Assembly (NCBI RefSeq): GCF_010384365.1
Contig: NZ_CP048397.1
Coordinates: 372,001 to 436,000, forward strand
Direction of reading: 5' to 3'
Source of the DNA: Streptomyces sp. S4.7
Lineage (GTDB): Bacteria; Actinomycetota; Actinomycetes; Streptomycetales; Streptomycetaceae
Length of the DNA: 64,000 nucleotides
Shown here: piece after piece, positions 43,363-52,449 of the stretch
How positions within the stretch are numbered: the first letter of the stretch is position 1
Layout of the letters: each line of letters opens with the position of its first letter
Notes under the pieces: model-generated
Databases searched by the model: none
What the model saw: only the letters and a program-made list of their open reading frames with translations
What the model was told of the DNA's origin: nothing
Translations under genes and position numbers: made by a program

Positions 43363-44478
43363 TCAGTAGCGCAGCACCGCCGCGATCCGGTGGTGGTCGT
43401 CGAGTACGTCGTCGTCGAGGAACACCACCTGCGCACCGCCGTCCAGGGCCGTCTCGACGAGTTCGTCGACGATGTCGTCCTGCACCTCACGGCCGAGCGC
43501 CTCCCCGCCGTCGCCGTCTACCGGCATCAGATGCCCCTCGCCGACCCTGGCGGACCGCTGGAAGTGCTCCTCCACCGCCACCAGACCGGCCCGCCGCTCG
43601 CGGACCGCGTCCCACACCTCGTCCAGACCGGCGGCGAAGGTGCGCCTGCCCTTGGCGTCGCCCAGCCGGACCAGGGCCTCCCGCTCCTCGCCCCGCGCAT
43701 ACTCCTGGACGACGGGCCGGACCGCCTTGCCCAGCACATGCGCGGGGCCCTCGGAGAGGCCGCCCTTGGCCAGCCGGCCCGCGGCGGACCTGGAGGTGGT
43801 GCCCGCGTCCTCCAGCAGGGCGAGCGCCGGGGAGACGCCGACCAGATGGAACGGGCGGGGGTGCGCGGCCAGCACGGCCGCGAAGGCGTCGTCGACCGAC
43901 CGCAGGAACTTACGCGTCTCCTCGTCCATGAAGGTGCTCGGCGTGTCGCCTATCCGCTCCTCGCGCTCGACGTCCCACGTCTCCTCGGGAGGCGTCATGG
44001 GGAAGCCGTCGGCGCGGTGCTCGTGCAGGGAGTCCCCGACACCGTTCCAGAGCGTCGCGCGGTCGGCGGCGACGCTCAGCACCCAGTAGCGGTGCAGCTG
44101 GGCGGTGGCGGCCACCAGGTTCCGGGTGAGGAAGGTGTCGCTGATGACGACGGATTCGGGCGCGTCGCGGGGCAGGTACCAGACCTGGTGCTCCTGCGCG
44201 TCGGCGAGGATCAGCAGCCCGTCGAGCTTGTGCCGCAGGTCCACCTCGGCCACCGCCCGGTCGAGCTGCACCCTGACCGCCTGGCGCGTGGCCTTGGGCA
44301 CGTCCGGATCGGCCTCCATGCGGTGTACGGCCTCGGAGAGGACGTTGCGCAGGCGCACCGGGTCCTCTTCGTTCAGCGGCTCGTGCCGGTGGGTGGGCAT
44401 TGTCAGGGACACCGCCGGATACGGCCTCGGCCTGCGCAGTCTCCGCAGGACTTCGGGCGTCAGATCGTTACTGTCCAT
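43363..44478 (-). CDS. baeRF-family (release-factor-1-like) protein
   Basis: A 371-residue soluble protein of the bacterial/archaeal eRF1-like group (baeRF3 type). It shows LRRPRPYPAVSLTMPTHRHE near the N-terminus, VHRMEADPDVPKATRQAVRV, and the late segments RPFHLVGVSPALALLED and VDELVETALDGGAQVVFLDD. Members are predicted, mostly from domain architecture, to act on ribosomes in stress or conflict; biochemical proof is scarce. It is transcribed downstream of the GH95 gene, with 178 bases between. Confidence 0.75.
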   Translation of the reverse strand: MDSNDLTPEVLRRLRRPRPYPAVSLTMPTHRHEPLNEEDPVRLRNVLSEAVHRMEADPDVPKATRQAVRVQLDRAVAEVDLRHKLDGLLILADAQEHQVWYLPRDAPESVVISDTFLTRNLVAATAQLHRYWVLSVAADRATLWNGVGDSLHEHRADGFPMTPPEETWDVEREERIGDTPSTFMDEETRKFLRSVDDAFAAVLAAHPRPFHLVGVSPALALLEDAGTTSRSAAGRLAKGGLSEGPAHVLGKAVRPVVQEYARGEEREALVRLGDAKGRRTFAAGLDEVWDAVRERRAGLVAVEEHFQRSARVGEGHLMPVDGDGGEALGREVQDDIVDELVETALDGGAQVVFLDDDVLDDHHRIAAVLRY

Positions 44479-44656
44479 GCTGCCCCTTCGCTCGGCGGAG
44501 GTCCCACACCGGCGAGCGGCCGGCTGGAGTACCCCGGACCTGTTTCCATCTTGCGGGACGTCGCCGACATCCGCAGGGGCGCGGGGCCGCCGGACGCGAC
44601 GGGGTCCCGCCCCGGCTGCCGCCGCTGCCGGGACGGGACCCCTCGTACCGCCGCCG

Positions 44657-47017
44657 TCAGTGCCGGCCGCGGCGCGCTGTGAATTCGTAGACCCGGCCCG
44701 CGGTGGCGCGGAACCTGCTCTCGCCGCCGGGCAGCAGGGTGCTGCGCAGGGTCAGGTCGCCGGTGCGGCTCGCGGTGAGGACGATCCGGCTCGCCTTCCC
44801 CCCGGACCAGGTGATGTCGAGTGTGGCGCCGCCGCGTGCCCGCAGCCCGGTGACCGAGCCGTCGGGCCAGGACGCGGGCAGGGCCGGCAGGACCTCGATC
44901 GGGCCGTGCTGGCTCTGGAGCAGCATCTCGGCGACACCGGAGGAGGCGCCGAAGTTGCCGTCGATCTGGAACGGCGGGTGGGTGTCCCAGAGGTTCGGCA
45001 GGGTGGAGCTCTTGAGCTGCTCGGTGAGCATCTTGTGCGCGTGGTCGCCGTCCCGCAGCCGCGCCCAGAAGTTGATCTTCCAGGCCTTGCTCCAGCCCGT
45101 TCCGCCGTCTCCGCGCGCGGTCAGCGACACCTTGGCGGCGTCGGCCCACTCGGTGCCGACCTCGATCTGCCGCCCCGGGTGCAGGCCGAAGAGGTGCGAG
45201 ACGTGCCGGTGGTCGTTGTCCGGGTCGTCCAGGTCCTCCTTCCACTCCTGGAGCTGTCCCCACGACCCGATGCGCAGTCCGGGGTCGAGGTCGCGCAGCG
45301 CCAGCCGGAGCCGCCTGCGGAACCGGGGGTCGTCGCCCAGGGTCTCCGACGCCTCCAGCGTGTTGGTGAACAGGTCGTGCACGATCTGCTGGGACATCGC
45401 CGCGCCCGCGGTGAAGTCGCCGTTCTCGGGCGAGTAGCTGGGGTTGACGACGAGCTTGCCGTCGCGCGGGTCGGCCCGCAGGAAGCCGAGCCAGAACTCG
45501 GCGGTCTCCTTCATCACCGGGAAGGCGGTGGAGCGCAGATAGTCGGTGGAGGCGTTGAAGCGGTAGTGGTCGTACATCTGCTGGGTGAGCCAGGCGCCCG
45601 CCTCCGGGAACCAGAACGACTGCGGGAACCGGTGCAGCCCCGTGAAGCCGTACGGATTGGTCTCGTTGTTCACCACCCAGCCGACCGTCTCGAAGATCTC
45701 CCGCGCGGTGGTGCGGCCCGGTTCACGCATCGAGTCGACGTATCGGTCGTACGGCACGGTGGTCTCGGCGAGGTTGGTGACCTCGGCGAGCCAGTAGTTC
45801 ATCTGGAGGTTGATGTTGACGTGGTAGTCCGCGTCCCAGGGCGGGTTGGTGACGTTGTTCCAGACGCCCTGGAGGTTCGCGGGCAGCGACCCGGCCCGTG
45901 ACGAGGCGATGAGCAGATACCGGCCGTACTGGAAGTACAGCGCTTCGAGCGCCCTGTCGGCGTCGCTCGTGCCTCCGGTGTACCGGGCGAGGAGCTGGTC
46001 GGTCGGCAGGTCGGGCAGCTGCTGGCCGATGTCGAGCGACACCCGGTCGAACAGCCCCTGGTGGTCGGCGACGTGCTCGGCGCGCAGGTCGTCGTAGGAG
46101 CGGTCGGCCGCCCGGTCGACGGCGGCGGTGACCGCGGCGTGCGGGTCGTCGGTGCGGTAGTCGGGGTAGGTGTCGGCGTAGTCGGTGCCGGCCGCGAGGA
46201 CGAACCAGGCGCTGTCGGCGCCGCTGACGGTGAGGGTGCCGTTCCCGGCGGTGACGGTGCCTCCTTGCGTCCGTACGCGGATCTGGCCCTCGAAGAGCAG
46301 CCCGTTGTTCTGGAGTTTGCCCCGGACGGTGAGCCGGTCGCCGGACGCCGTGGCCGTGAAGTCGTCGCGGGGGGAGGTGTACCGGAGAGTGAAGCCGATC
46401 CTGCCCGGCTGGTCCGCGGCGAACCGGCCCGCGATGACCTCGCCGGGGTGGGAGGCGAAGAACTCCCGCGTGTACGTGGCGCCTTGGTGGACGTACGAGA
46501 CCGAGGCGAGGGCCGTGCCGATGTCGAGCGCGCGCCGGTAGGAGGAGTCGGGGCCCCCGGGCGCTCCGGGGACATCGAGCAGCAGGTCGCCGAAGACGTT
46601 GTAGGAGCCGAAGTTGTGCTTGGGCTGGCCCAGCTCGGCCGCGACGGCCTGGGGGGTCATGGCCCCCTCGGCGTCGATGCGCTCCTGGACACCGCGCAGC
46701 ACACCGGGCCGCGGGCTGGTCCAGTTGCCGTGGTCGTAGTCGGGGGCTCCGGGGCCGCCGGTCCACAGGGTCTTCTCGTTGAGGACCAGCCGCTCGGAGG
46801 CGAGCGTTCCGTAGATGCCGGCACCGAGGGCGCCGCTGCCGATGGGGAGGCTTTCGCGCTCCCAGTCGGCGGCGGGCTTGGTGTACCAGAGCGTCAATTC
46901 ATCGGAGGGGTCGGCGGCTGCGGCCCTACCGGCCAGAGCGGGTAAACCCAGCGCGAGGGCACTGGTTACGCCGAGTGCGGACTTCATCGTGGTTCTGCGG
47001 GAGATGCCCTGAGTCAT
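44657..47017 (-). CDS. Secreted GH95 alpha-L-fucosidase
   Basis: A 786-residue enzyme with a Tat-type signal peptide ([20 protein letters not shown], cleavage near AAA-DP). GH95 features run throughout: [20 protein letters not shown] at the N-terminus, the catalytic-asparagine region [34 protein letters not shown] and [20 protein letters not shown]95 enzymes invert alpha-1,2-fucosyl linkages; some act on alpha-L-galactosides of plant xyloglucan. The ATG at 47017 has no ribosome site but follows a -10 hexamer by about ten bases, so the message is probably leaderless. Confidence 0.93.
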   Translation of the reverse strand: MTQGISRRTTMKSALGVTSALALGLPALAGRAAAADPSDELTLWYTKPAADWERESLPIGSGALGAGIYGTLASERLVLNEKTLWTGGPGAPDYDHGNWTSPRPGVLRGVQERIDAEGAMTPQAVAAELGQPKHNFGSYNVFGDLLLDVPGAPGGPDSSYRRALDIGTALASVSYVHQGATYTREFFASHPGEVIAGRFAADQPGRIGFTLRYTSPRDDFTATASGDRLTVRGKLQNNGLLFEGQIRVRTQGGTVTAGNGTLTVSGADSAWFVLAAGTDYADTYPDYRTDDPHAAVTAAVDRAADRSYDDLRAEHVADHQGLFDRVSLDIGQQLPDLPTDQLLARYTGGTSDADRALEALYFQYGRYLLIASSRAGSLPANLQGVWNNVTNPPWDADYHVNINLQMNYWLAEVTNLAETTVPYDRYVDSMREPGRTTAREIFETVGWVVNNETNPYGFTGLHRFPQSFWFPEAGAWLTQQMYDHYRFNASTDYLRSTAFPVMKETAEFWLGFLRADPRDGKLVVNPSYSPENGDFTAGAAMSQQIVHDLFTNTLEASETLGDDPRFRRRLRLALRDLDPGLRIGSWGQLQEWKEDLDDPDNDHRHVSHLFGLHPGRQIEVGTEWADAAKVSLTARGDGGTGWSKAWKINFWARLRDGDHAHKMLTEQLKSSTLPNLWDTHPPFQIDGNFGASSGVAEMLLQSQHGPIEVLPALPASWPDGSVTGLRARGGATLDITWSGGKASRIVLTASRTGDLTLRSTLLPGGESRFRATAGRVYEFTARRGRH

Positions 47018-47026
47018 GCGGCAGAC

Positions 47027-47054
47027 GTTAAAAGTCCGATGACTGAATTGGCAA
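47027..47054 (-). promoter_or_regulatory. Promoter and inverted repeat of the GH95 gene
   Basis: On the minus strand TTGCCA (47054-47049) and TTTAAC (47032-47027) are 16 bases apart, placing the start of transcription next to the ATG at 47017. AGTC-CGAT-GACT (47033-47044) fills the spacer and could bind a repressor. Confidence 0.45.
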
Positions 47055-47144
47055 GGCACATGACAAAACCTCGCGGCAGGCAATTTTCCTGCCGCGAGGC
47101 GGTGGGGTGGGGACGCGCCGGGCCGTGGGCGCGCGACGCCCTGC

Positions 47145-47645
47145 TCAGCCCTGCTGGAAGAGCTCCGCGGGGAGCGGCTTCAGCAGCGCGTAGAGATCGT
47201 CGGTGATCGGCCGGTCCCAGCTCGCGATGGTGACGAGGACGTTGTCGCTGCGGTCGAACTGCACGCAGGCGATACGGCTTTCGGAGAGCTTCAGCCGGCG
47301 CACTATCAGCAGGTTGTCCCCCTGCATGACCGGCACGTCCTCCGTGCTGACGACGTCGACCTGCTCCTCGTTCTCCAGGGCGAGCAGCAGTTGTGCCACC
47401 TCGAAGGGAATCTGGCCGTCCTCCACCTCGCGGGCAGGTGATCCCTCGGGCAGATTGCCGATGATCATCGCCGGGCCGCGTCCGCCGAACAGGTCGTACC
47501 GCAGGAAGACGCCCTGGCAGCTGCCGTCGGGGGCGGGCAGCAGACCGGCGCCCAGATTTCCGGGCCAGTCACCCGGGTCCATGGCCAGGACGTCGAAGTC
47601 CGGGCCCGCGGGTGTGGCGGCGCTGCGGCGGCGGAGGAAGGACAT
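47145..47645 (-). CDS. Conserved hypothetical protein
   Basis: A 166-residue soluble alpha/beta protein beginning [12 protein letters not shown], with segments [38 protein letters not shown] and [22 protein letters not shown] do not recognise a named family, but the sequence has normal codon use and a single complete domain. The ribosome site is weak (GGCGGC directly before the ATG). It is followed on the other side by the DUF397 gene on the same strand, so the pair may be cotranscribed. Confidence 0.6.
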   Translation of the reverse strand: MSFLRRRSAATPAGPDFDVLAMDPGDWPGNLGAGLLPAPDGSCQGVFLRYDLFGGRGPAMIIGNLPEGSPAREVEDGQIPFEVAQLLLALENEEQVDVVSTEDVPVMQGDNLLIVRRLKLSESRIACVQFDRSDNVLVTIASWDRPITDDLYALLKPLPAELFQQG

Positions 47646-47723
47646 GCCGCCATGGTACGTCTCCCAGGGACGCCGTCGACGCGGGACCCGGGGCACGCCG
47701 GGAGCGCCGGGACACCAGCTCGG

Positions 47724-47966
47724 TCAGGTGAGGTCGAACTCCCCGTCGCGGGCGTTGAGCACGAAGGCCCGCCACTCCGCGGGGCTGAAGATCAGTGAGG
47801 GATTCTCCGGTTTACCGCCGTTGCGCATCGCGATGAACCCTTCGACGAAAGCGATCTGGACGTCCCCCGTGCCCTGGCTGCTCGAACGCCAGTCGGCCTT
47901 GCTCAGGTCCAGTTCCGGCTTGTCCCAGCCCGCCAACGGCTGCTGGGTGGTGGTGCTCTCAGCCAC
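47724..47966 (-). CDS. DUF397 domain protein
   Basis: An 80-residue protein with the DUF397 core WRSSSQGTGDVQIAFVEGFI and the ending SPAEWRAFVLNARDGEFDL. In Streptomyces these are usually encoded beside an XRE-type helix-turn-helix regulator with which they act (for example the Scr/BldB-type systems that influence development and antibiotic production). No such regulator is adjacent here, so this one is an orphan. GGAG lies upstream of the GTG at 47966. Confidence 0.88.
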   Translation of the reverse strand: MAESTTTQQPLAGWDKPELDLSKADWRSSSQGTGDVQIAFVEGFIAMRNGGKPENPSLIFSPAEWRAFVLNARDGEFDLT

Positions 47967-48143
47967 GTCCCGCTCCTCCCGGTTCGTCGTCCGGGGCCAG
48001 ACTATCGATCGTTCGCGGTCCCGGACAGGCCGCTGCACGGGCCGCACCCAACCCCCTTGAGATGGCCACGAGTTGCCGTCGCAACCGCTCCTCGGACAAG
48101 GATTCGGCCGCGCAGGCGAACACGCACCGGCGCGCCTCTGGCC

Positions 48144-48203
48144 TTGACGCCGGTCCGGACGGCTGGATTACTGGGCGGGAAGAAGATCAACCGAATGATC
48201 GGT
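48144..48203 (+). promoter_or_regulatory. Promoter and TetR-like operator of the phenylacetate-CoA ligase gene
   Basis: TTGACG at 48144-48149 and ATTACT at 48167-48172 are 17 bases apart. Downstream, at 48190-48203, is the dyad ACCGA-ATGA-TCGGT, whose arms resemble those reported for PaaR/TetR-type regulators of phenylacetate genes. A repressor there would block early elongation. Confidence 0.45.
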
Positions 48204-48246
48204 CGTCCGGGTGCTCGCCCGGTAGGGGAAGATTCGGGAGTCGGCC

Positions 48247-49551
48247 ATGACGGATCTGCTGGACGCCGGGGAGCGGCTCGGCCGGGACGAGCTCGAAGCG
48301 TTGCAGCTCACCCGGCTGCGGGCGACGCTGCGGCACGCGTACGAGAACGTGCCGTTCTACCGGGAGTCGTTCGACGCCGCCGGGCTGCGGCCGGACGACT
48401 GCCGCTCGCTCGCCGACCTCGCCCGCTTCCCCTTCACCGCCAAGACCGATCTGCGGGACAACTATCCCTTCGGGATGTTCGCCGTCGATCAGTCGCAGGT
48501 CCGGCGCATCCACGCCTCCAGCGGCACCACGGGCCGTCCGACCGTCGTCGGCTACACGCAGGGCGATCTGGACACCTGGGCCGATGTCGTGGCCCGCTCG
48601 ATCCGCGCGGCCGGCGGCCGGCCCGGTCACAAGGTCCATGTGGCGTACGGATACGGCCTGTTCACCGGCGGTCTCGGCGCGCACTACGGCGCCGAGCGGC
48701 TCGGCTGCACCGTCATTCCCGCGTCCGGCGGCATGACCGCGCGGCAGGTCCAGCTGATCACCGACTTCCGGCCCGAGATCATCATGGTGACGCCGTCCTA
48801 CATGCTGACGCTGCTGGACGAGTTCGAGCGCCAGGGCGTCGACCCCCGGGCGACCTCCCTGCGGGTCGGCGTCTTCGGGGCCGAACCGTGGACGCAGGAG
48901 ATGCGGCGCGAGATCGAGGAGCGGTTCGCGATCGACGCCGTGGACATATACGGCCTCTCCGAGGTCATGGGCCCCGGCGTGGCGCAGGAGTACGTCGAGA
49001 CGAAGGACGGGCTGCACATCTGGGAGGACCACTTCTACCCGGAGGTCGTCGACCCGTTCACCGGTGAGGTGCTGCCCGAGGGCGAGGAGGGCGAGCTGGT
49101 CTTCACCTCCCTCACCAAGGAGGCGATGCCGGTGATCCGTTACCGCACCCGTGATCTGACGCGGCTGCTGCCGGGCACGGCGCGGGTGTTCCGGCGGATG
49201 GAGAAGGTCACCGGGCGCAGTGACGACATGGTGATCCTGCGCGGGGTGAATCTCTTCCCGACGCAGATCGAGGAGATCGTGCTGCGTACGGCGGGGGTGG
49301 CCCCGCACTTCCAGCTGCGGCTGACCCGTGAGGGCCGGATGGACGCGCTGACCGTACGGGCCGAGGCACGGGCGGGGGCGACGCCGGATCGGCGCACGGC
49401 CGCCGCGCGGTCGATCGCGGCGGCCGTGAAGGACGGGATCGGGGTCTCGGTGGCGGTCGAGGTGGTCGACCCGGAGACGCTGGAGCGCTCGGTGGGCAAG
49501 ATCAAGCGCATCGTGGACCTCAGGACCACCCCCGGCCCGTCCGGCGGCTGA
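48247..49551 (+). CDS. paaK: Phenylacetate-CoA ligase
   Basis: A 434-residue adenylate-forming enzyme of the PaaK type: LRATLRHAYENVPFYRESFD at the start, the AMP-binding HASSGTTGRPTVVGYT, DIYGLSEVMGPGVAQEY and the C-terminal ligase segment RSDDMVILRGVNLFPTQIEE. It activates phenylacetate to phenylacetyl-CoA with ATP. No paaABCDE epoxidase or ring-opening genes are in the window, so either the rest lies elsewhere or the enzyme activates another aryl acid. GGGAG precedes the ATG. Confidence 0.9.
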   Translation: MTDLLDAGERLGRDELEALQLTRLRATLRHAYENVPFYRESFDAAGLRPDDCRSLADLARFPFTAKTDLRDNYPFGMFAVDQSQVRRIHASSGTTGRPTVVGYTQGDLDTWADVVARSIRAAGGRPGHKVHVAYGYGLFTGGLGAHYGAERLGCTVIPASGGMTARQVQLITDFRPEIIMVTPSYMLTLLDEFERQGVDPRATSLRVGVFGAEPWTQEMRREIEERFAIDAVDIYGLSEVMGPGVAQEYVETKDGLHIWEDHFYPEVVDPFTGEVLPEGEEGELVFTSLTKEAMPVIRYRTRDLTRLLPGTARVFRRMEKVTGRSDDMVILRGVNLFPTQIEEIVLRTAGVAPHFQLRLTREGRMDALTVRAEARAGATPDRRTAAARSIAAAVKDGIGVSVAVEVVDPETLERSVGKIKRIVDLRTTPGPSGG

Positions 49552-49597
49552 GAACGAACCGGCCACGGCCGGGACCCCGCCGCGGTGTTCGGGGCGC

Positions 49598-51112
49598 TCA
49601 CCGCGAGAACCGGTCCCGCAGCTCGCGCTTGAGGATCTTGCCGCTCGCGTTGCGCGGCAGCTCCGTCACGAACAGGACCTTCTTCGGCGCCTTGAAGTGG
49701 GCGAGCTTCTCCCGTGCGTGGTCCAGGAGTTCGTCCTCCGTGACCTCACCCCTCGGCACGACCACCGCGGTGACCGCCTCGATCCAGCGGTCGTCCGGCA
49801 GACCTATCACCGCGGTCTCGGCGACGCCCGGATGTGTGTACAGCGCGTCCTCGACCTGGCGTGAGGCGACCAGCACACCGCCGGAGTTGATGACGTCCTT
49901 GACCCGGTCGACCACCGTGTAGAAGCCGTGGGCGTCGCGCACCGCGAGGTCGCCGGAGTGGAACCACCCGTCACGGAAGGCGTCCGCCGTCTCCTCGGGC
50001 TTGCGCCAGTAGCCGGCGCACAGCTGCGGGGAGCGGTACACGACCTCGCCCGCCGTACCGTCGGGGACCTCCTTGCCGTCCTCGTCCACGACCCGCGCCT
50101 CCACGAAGCGCACCGGGCGCCCGCAGGAGTCCATCCGGCCCTCGTGTTCCGCAGGGCCGAGGACGGTGGCGAGCGGACCGATCTCGCTCTGGCCGAAACA
50201 GTTGTAGAAGGCGAGTGACGGGAGGCGTTCGCGCAGTCGCTCCAGCACGGGCACCGGCATGATCGAGGCGCCGTAGTACGCCTTGCGCAGTCCGCCGAGT
50301 TCGCGGGTCGCGAAGTCCGGATGGTTGGACAGACCGATCCACACGGTGGGCGGCGCGAAGAGGCTGTCGGCACGTCCCGACTCCACCAGATCGAAGACGG
50401 CCGCCGGGTCGGGCCCGTCCAGAATGATGTTCTCCGCGCCCACGGCCAGGTAGGGCAGCAGGAACACATGCATCTGCGCCGAGTGGTACAGCGGCAGCGA
50501 GTGGATGGGCCGGTCGCTCTCCCGCAGGTCGAGCGCGTCTATGGCGCTGGCGTACTCGTGCACGAGCGCCCGGTGCGTCATCATCGCGCCCTTGGGCAGG
50601 GCGGTGGTGCCCGAGGTGTAGAGCAGTTGCGCCAGGTCGTCGGAGTCCCGGTCGGGGTCGTATGCCCCCGGGTCGGCGAGCGCGGCGAGCAGCGAGTCGT
50701 CGCTGTCGCGCAGCGCCCGGACGGCGATGCCCGGCGGGAGACGGTCGGCGAGCGCCGGGTCGGTGAGCACGAGGCCGCTCGCGGACTGCTCCAGGATGTA
50801 CGCGAGGTCGTCGCCGGTGAGGTGCTGGTTGACCGGTACGTGGACGAGCCCGGCGCGTGCGCAGGCGAGGAAGGCGATCAGATAGGCGTCGGAGTTGTGG
50901 CCGTAGGTGGCGACCCGGTCGCCGTCCTGGAGTCCGTGCCCGCGCAGGGCGGCGGCCGCCGTCGAGACGGCGGTGTCGAGTTCGGCGTAGGTCCAGCTCC
51001 GGTCCCCGTATCCGACCGCGGTGCGGTCGGGGACGCGTCGGGCGCTGCGGCGTACGACGCCGTCGACGGTGCTGTGGAGCAGTTCCCTGACGGCGCGTTC
51101 CTCGGCGTTCAT
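49598..51112 (-). CDS. Acyl-CoA ligase (FadD-like, AMP-forming)
   Basis: The product has 504 residues. It shows the AMP-binding motif LLYTSGTTALPKGAMMTHRA near residues 165-185, the adenylate motif YNCFGQSEIGP, the hinge region WFHSGDLAVRDAHGFYTVVD and the C-terminal PRNASGKILKRELR with the catalytic lysine. It should activate a fatty or aromatic acid to its CoA thioester. It is convergent with paaK, and the 46 bases between them show no strong hairpin. Whether the two ligases share a pathway is open. Confidence 0.92.
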   Translation of the reverse strand: MNAEERAVRELLHSTVDGVVRRSARRVPDRTAVGYGDRSWTYAELDTAVSTAAAALRGHGLQDGDRVATYGHNSDAYLIAFLACARAGLVHVPVNQHLTGDDLAYILEQSASGLVLTDPALADRLPPGIAVRALRDSDDSLLAALADPGAYDPDRDSDDLAQLLYTSGTTALPKGAMMTHRALVHEYASAIDALDLRESDRPIHSLPLYHSAQMHVFLLPYLAVGAENIILDGPDPAAVFDLVESGRADSLFAPPTVWIGLSNHPDFATRELGGLRKAYYGASIMPVPVLERLRERLPSLAFYNCFGQSEIGPLATVLGPAEHEGRMDSCGRPVRFVEARVVDEDGKEVPDGTAGEVVYRSPQLCAGYWRKPEETADAFRDGWFHSGDLAVRDAHGFYTVVDRVKDVINSGGVLVASRQVEDALYTHPGVAETAVIGLPDDRWIEAVTAVVVPRGEVTEDELLDHAREKLAHFKAPKKVLFVTELPRNASGKILKRELRDRFSR

Positions 51113-51211
51113 GGCGTGATACTCCGTGCCGTCACGGAGCGGGTCAAGCCCTCCGCCGGTGAACGGGGGCAGGGACCGAGGAGTGTGTCGGCATCCTCGG
51201 GGGCTCCACCC

Positions 51212-52318
51212 TCAAGGACTCACCGCGAGGAACACGAACGCCGCGAAGATCGCCATGTGGACGCCGCCCTGGAGCAGCGTGGCCCGGCCCGGCACGACGG
51301 TCAGCGCGCCCACGACGACGGTGAGCGCGAGCAGGACCATGTGGGTGGCGCTCAGCCCGAGGACCAGCGGGCCCTCCAGCCAGATGGTGGCGAGCGCGAT
51401 GGCGGGGATGGTCAGGCCGATGCTGGCCATGGCCGAGCCGAGTGCGAGGTTGAGGCTGGTCTGCACCCGCTCGCGGCGCGCGGCCCGTACGGCGGCCAGC
51501 GTCTCGGGCGCGAGGACGAGCAGCGCGATGATGACACCCACCACGGCGTGCGGCATCCCGGCCGACTCGACGCCCGACTCGATGGTGGGGGACACCGCCT
51601 TCGCGTCGCCGACGACCGCGACCAGCGCGACGACGAGCATGACCGCGCTCAGTGTGCTCGCCCACCGGGTGGGCGGCGGCGCGTGCTCGTCCACCTCCTT
51701 GATCTCCCCCTCCTGGGTGACGGGCAGGAAGTACTCGCGGTGGCGCAGCGTCTGCATGGCGACGAAGAGCCCGTAGAGCGCGAGGGAGGCGATCGCCGCG
51801 AACGTGAGCTGCGCCGTGGAGAACTCGGGGCCGGGCTTGCTGGTGGTGAAGGTCGGGAAGACCAGGCTGAGCGTGGCGAGCGTCGCCACCGTGGCGAGCG
51901 CGCCGCCCGATCCCTCGGCGTTGAAGACGGCGACCTTGCTGCGGAGGGCGCCGACGACCAGGGATACGCCCACGATGCCGTTGCAGGTGATCATGACGGC
52001 GGCGAAGACGGTGTCCCGGGCGAGGGTGGCGCTCTTGGCGCCGCCGTCGACCATCAGGGTGACGATGAGCGCGACTTCGATGACGGTGACCGCGACGGCG
52101 AGCACGAGTGAGCCGAACGGCTCGCCGACCCGGTGCGCGACGACCTCGGCGTGGTGCACGGCGGCGAGTACGGCTCCCCCGAGCAACAGGGCCACCAGGG
52201 AGACCGCGTAGCCCGGCAGGTCGCGGCCCCAGCCGAGTACCAGCGCCACCAGGGCGAGCAGCGGTACGACCACGGTCCAGCGGGACCACAGCGATCGGAT
52301 CCCGGTACGCGTCGTCAT
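51212..52318 (-). CDS. Calcium/proton (cation) antiporter, ChaA-like
   Basis: A 368-residue membrane protein with about 11 helices. The two inverted cation-exchanger repeats are visible: VIEVALIVTLMVDGGAKSAT in the first half and ETLAAVRAARRERVQTSLNL with GSAMASIGLTIPAIALAT in the second, each carrying the acidic residue used for ion binding. A cytoplasmic acidic loop (TQEGEIKEVDEHAP) links the halves, as in ChaA. The ATG at 52318 with GAGG upstream is the better start; the frame is open further but the extra 38 residues are not membrane-like. It exports calcium or sodium in exchange for protons. Confidence 0.88.
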   Translation of the reverse strand: MTTRTGIRSLWSRWTVVVPLLALVALVLGWGRDLPGYAVSLVALLLGGAVLAAVHHAEVVAHRVGEPFGSLVLAVAVTVIEVALIVTLMVDGGAKSATLARDTVFAAVMITCNGIVGVSLVVGALRSKVAVFNAEGSGGALATVATLATLSLVFPTFTTSKPGPEFSTAQLTFAAIASLALYGLFVAMQTLRHREYFLPVTQEGEIKEVDEHAPPPTRWASTLSAVMLVVALVAVVGDAKAVSPTIESGVESAGMPHAVVGVIIALLVLAPETLAAVRAARRERVQTSLNLALGSAMASIGLTIPAIALATIWLEGPLVLGLSATHMVLLALTVVVGALTVVPGRATLLQGGVHMAIFAAFVFLAVSP

Positions 52319-52449
52319 ACGCCTCACGCTGTCAGAGGCGCCCGGCGCCCGCGCGGCGAGCCGCGGCGTCATGGGCCGTGCGGAGGCGGGGCAGTAGCCT
52401 CGTGCGTCGGACGGATTCGGACGGGGCGTCATGTCGGAGGGACGGGCGG

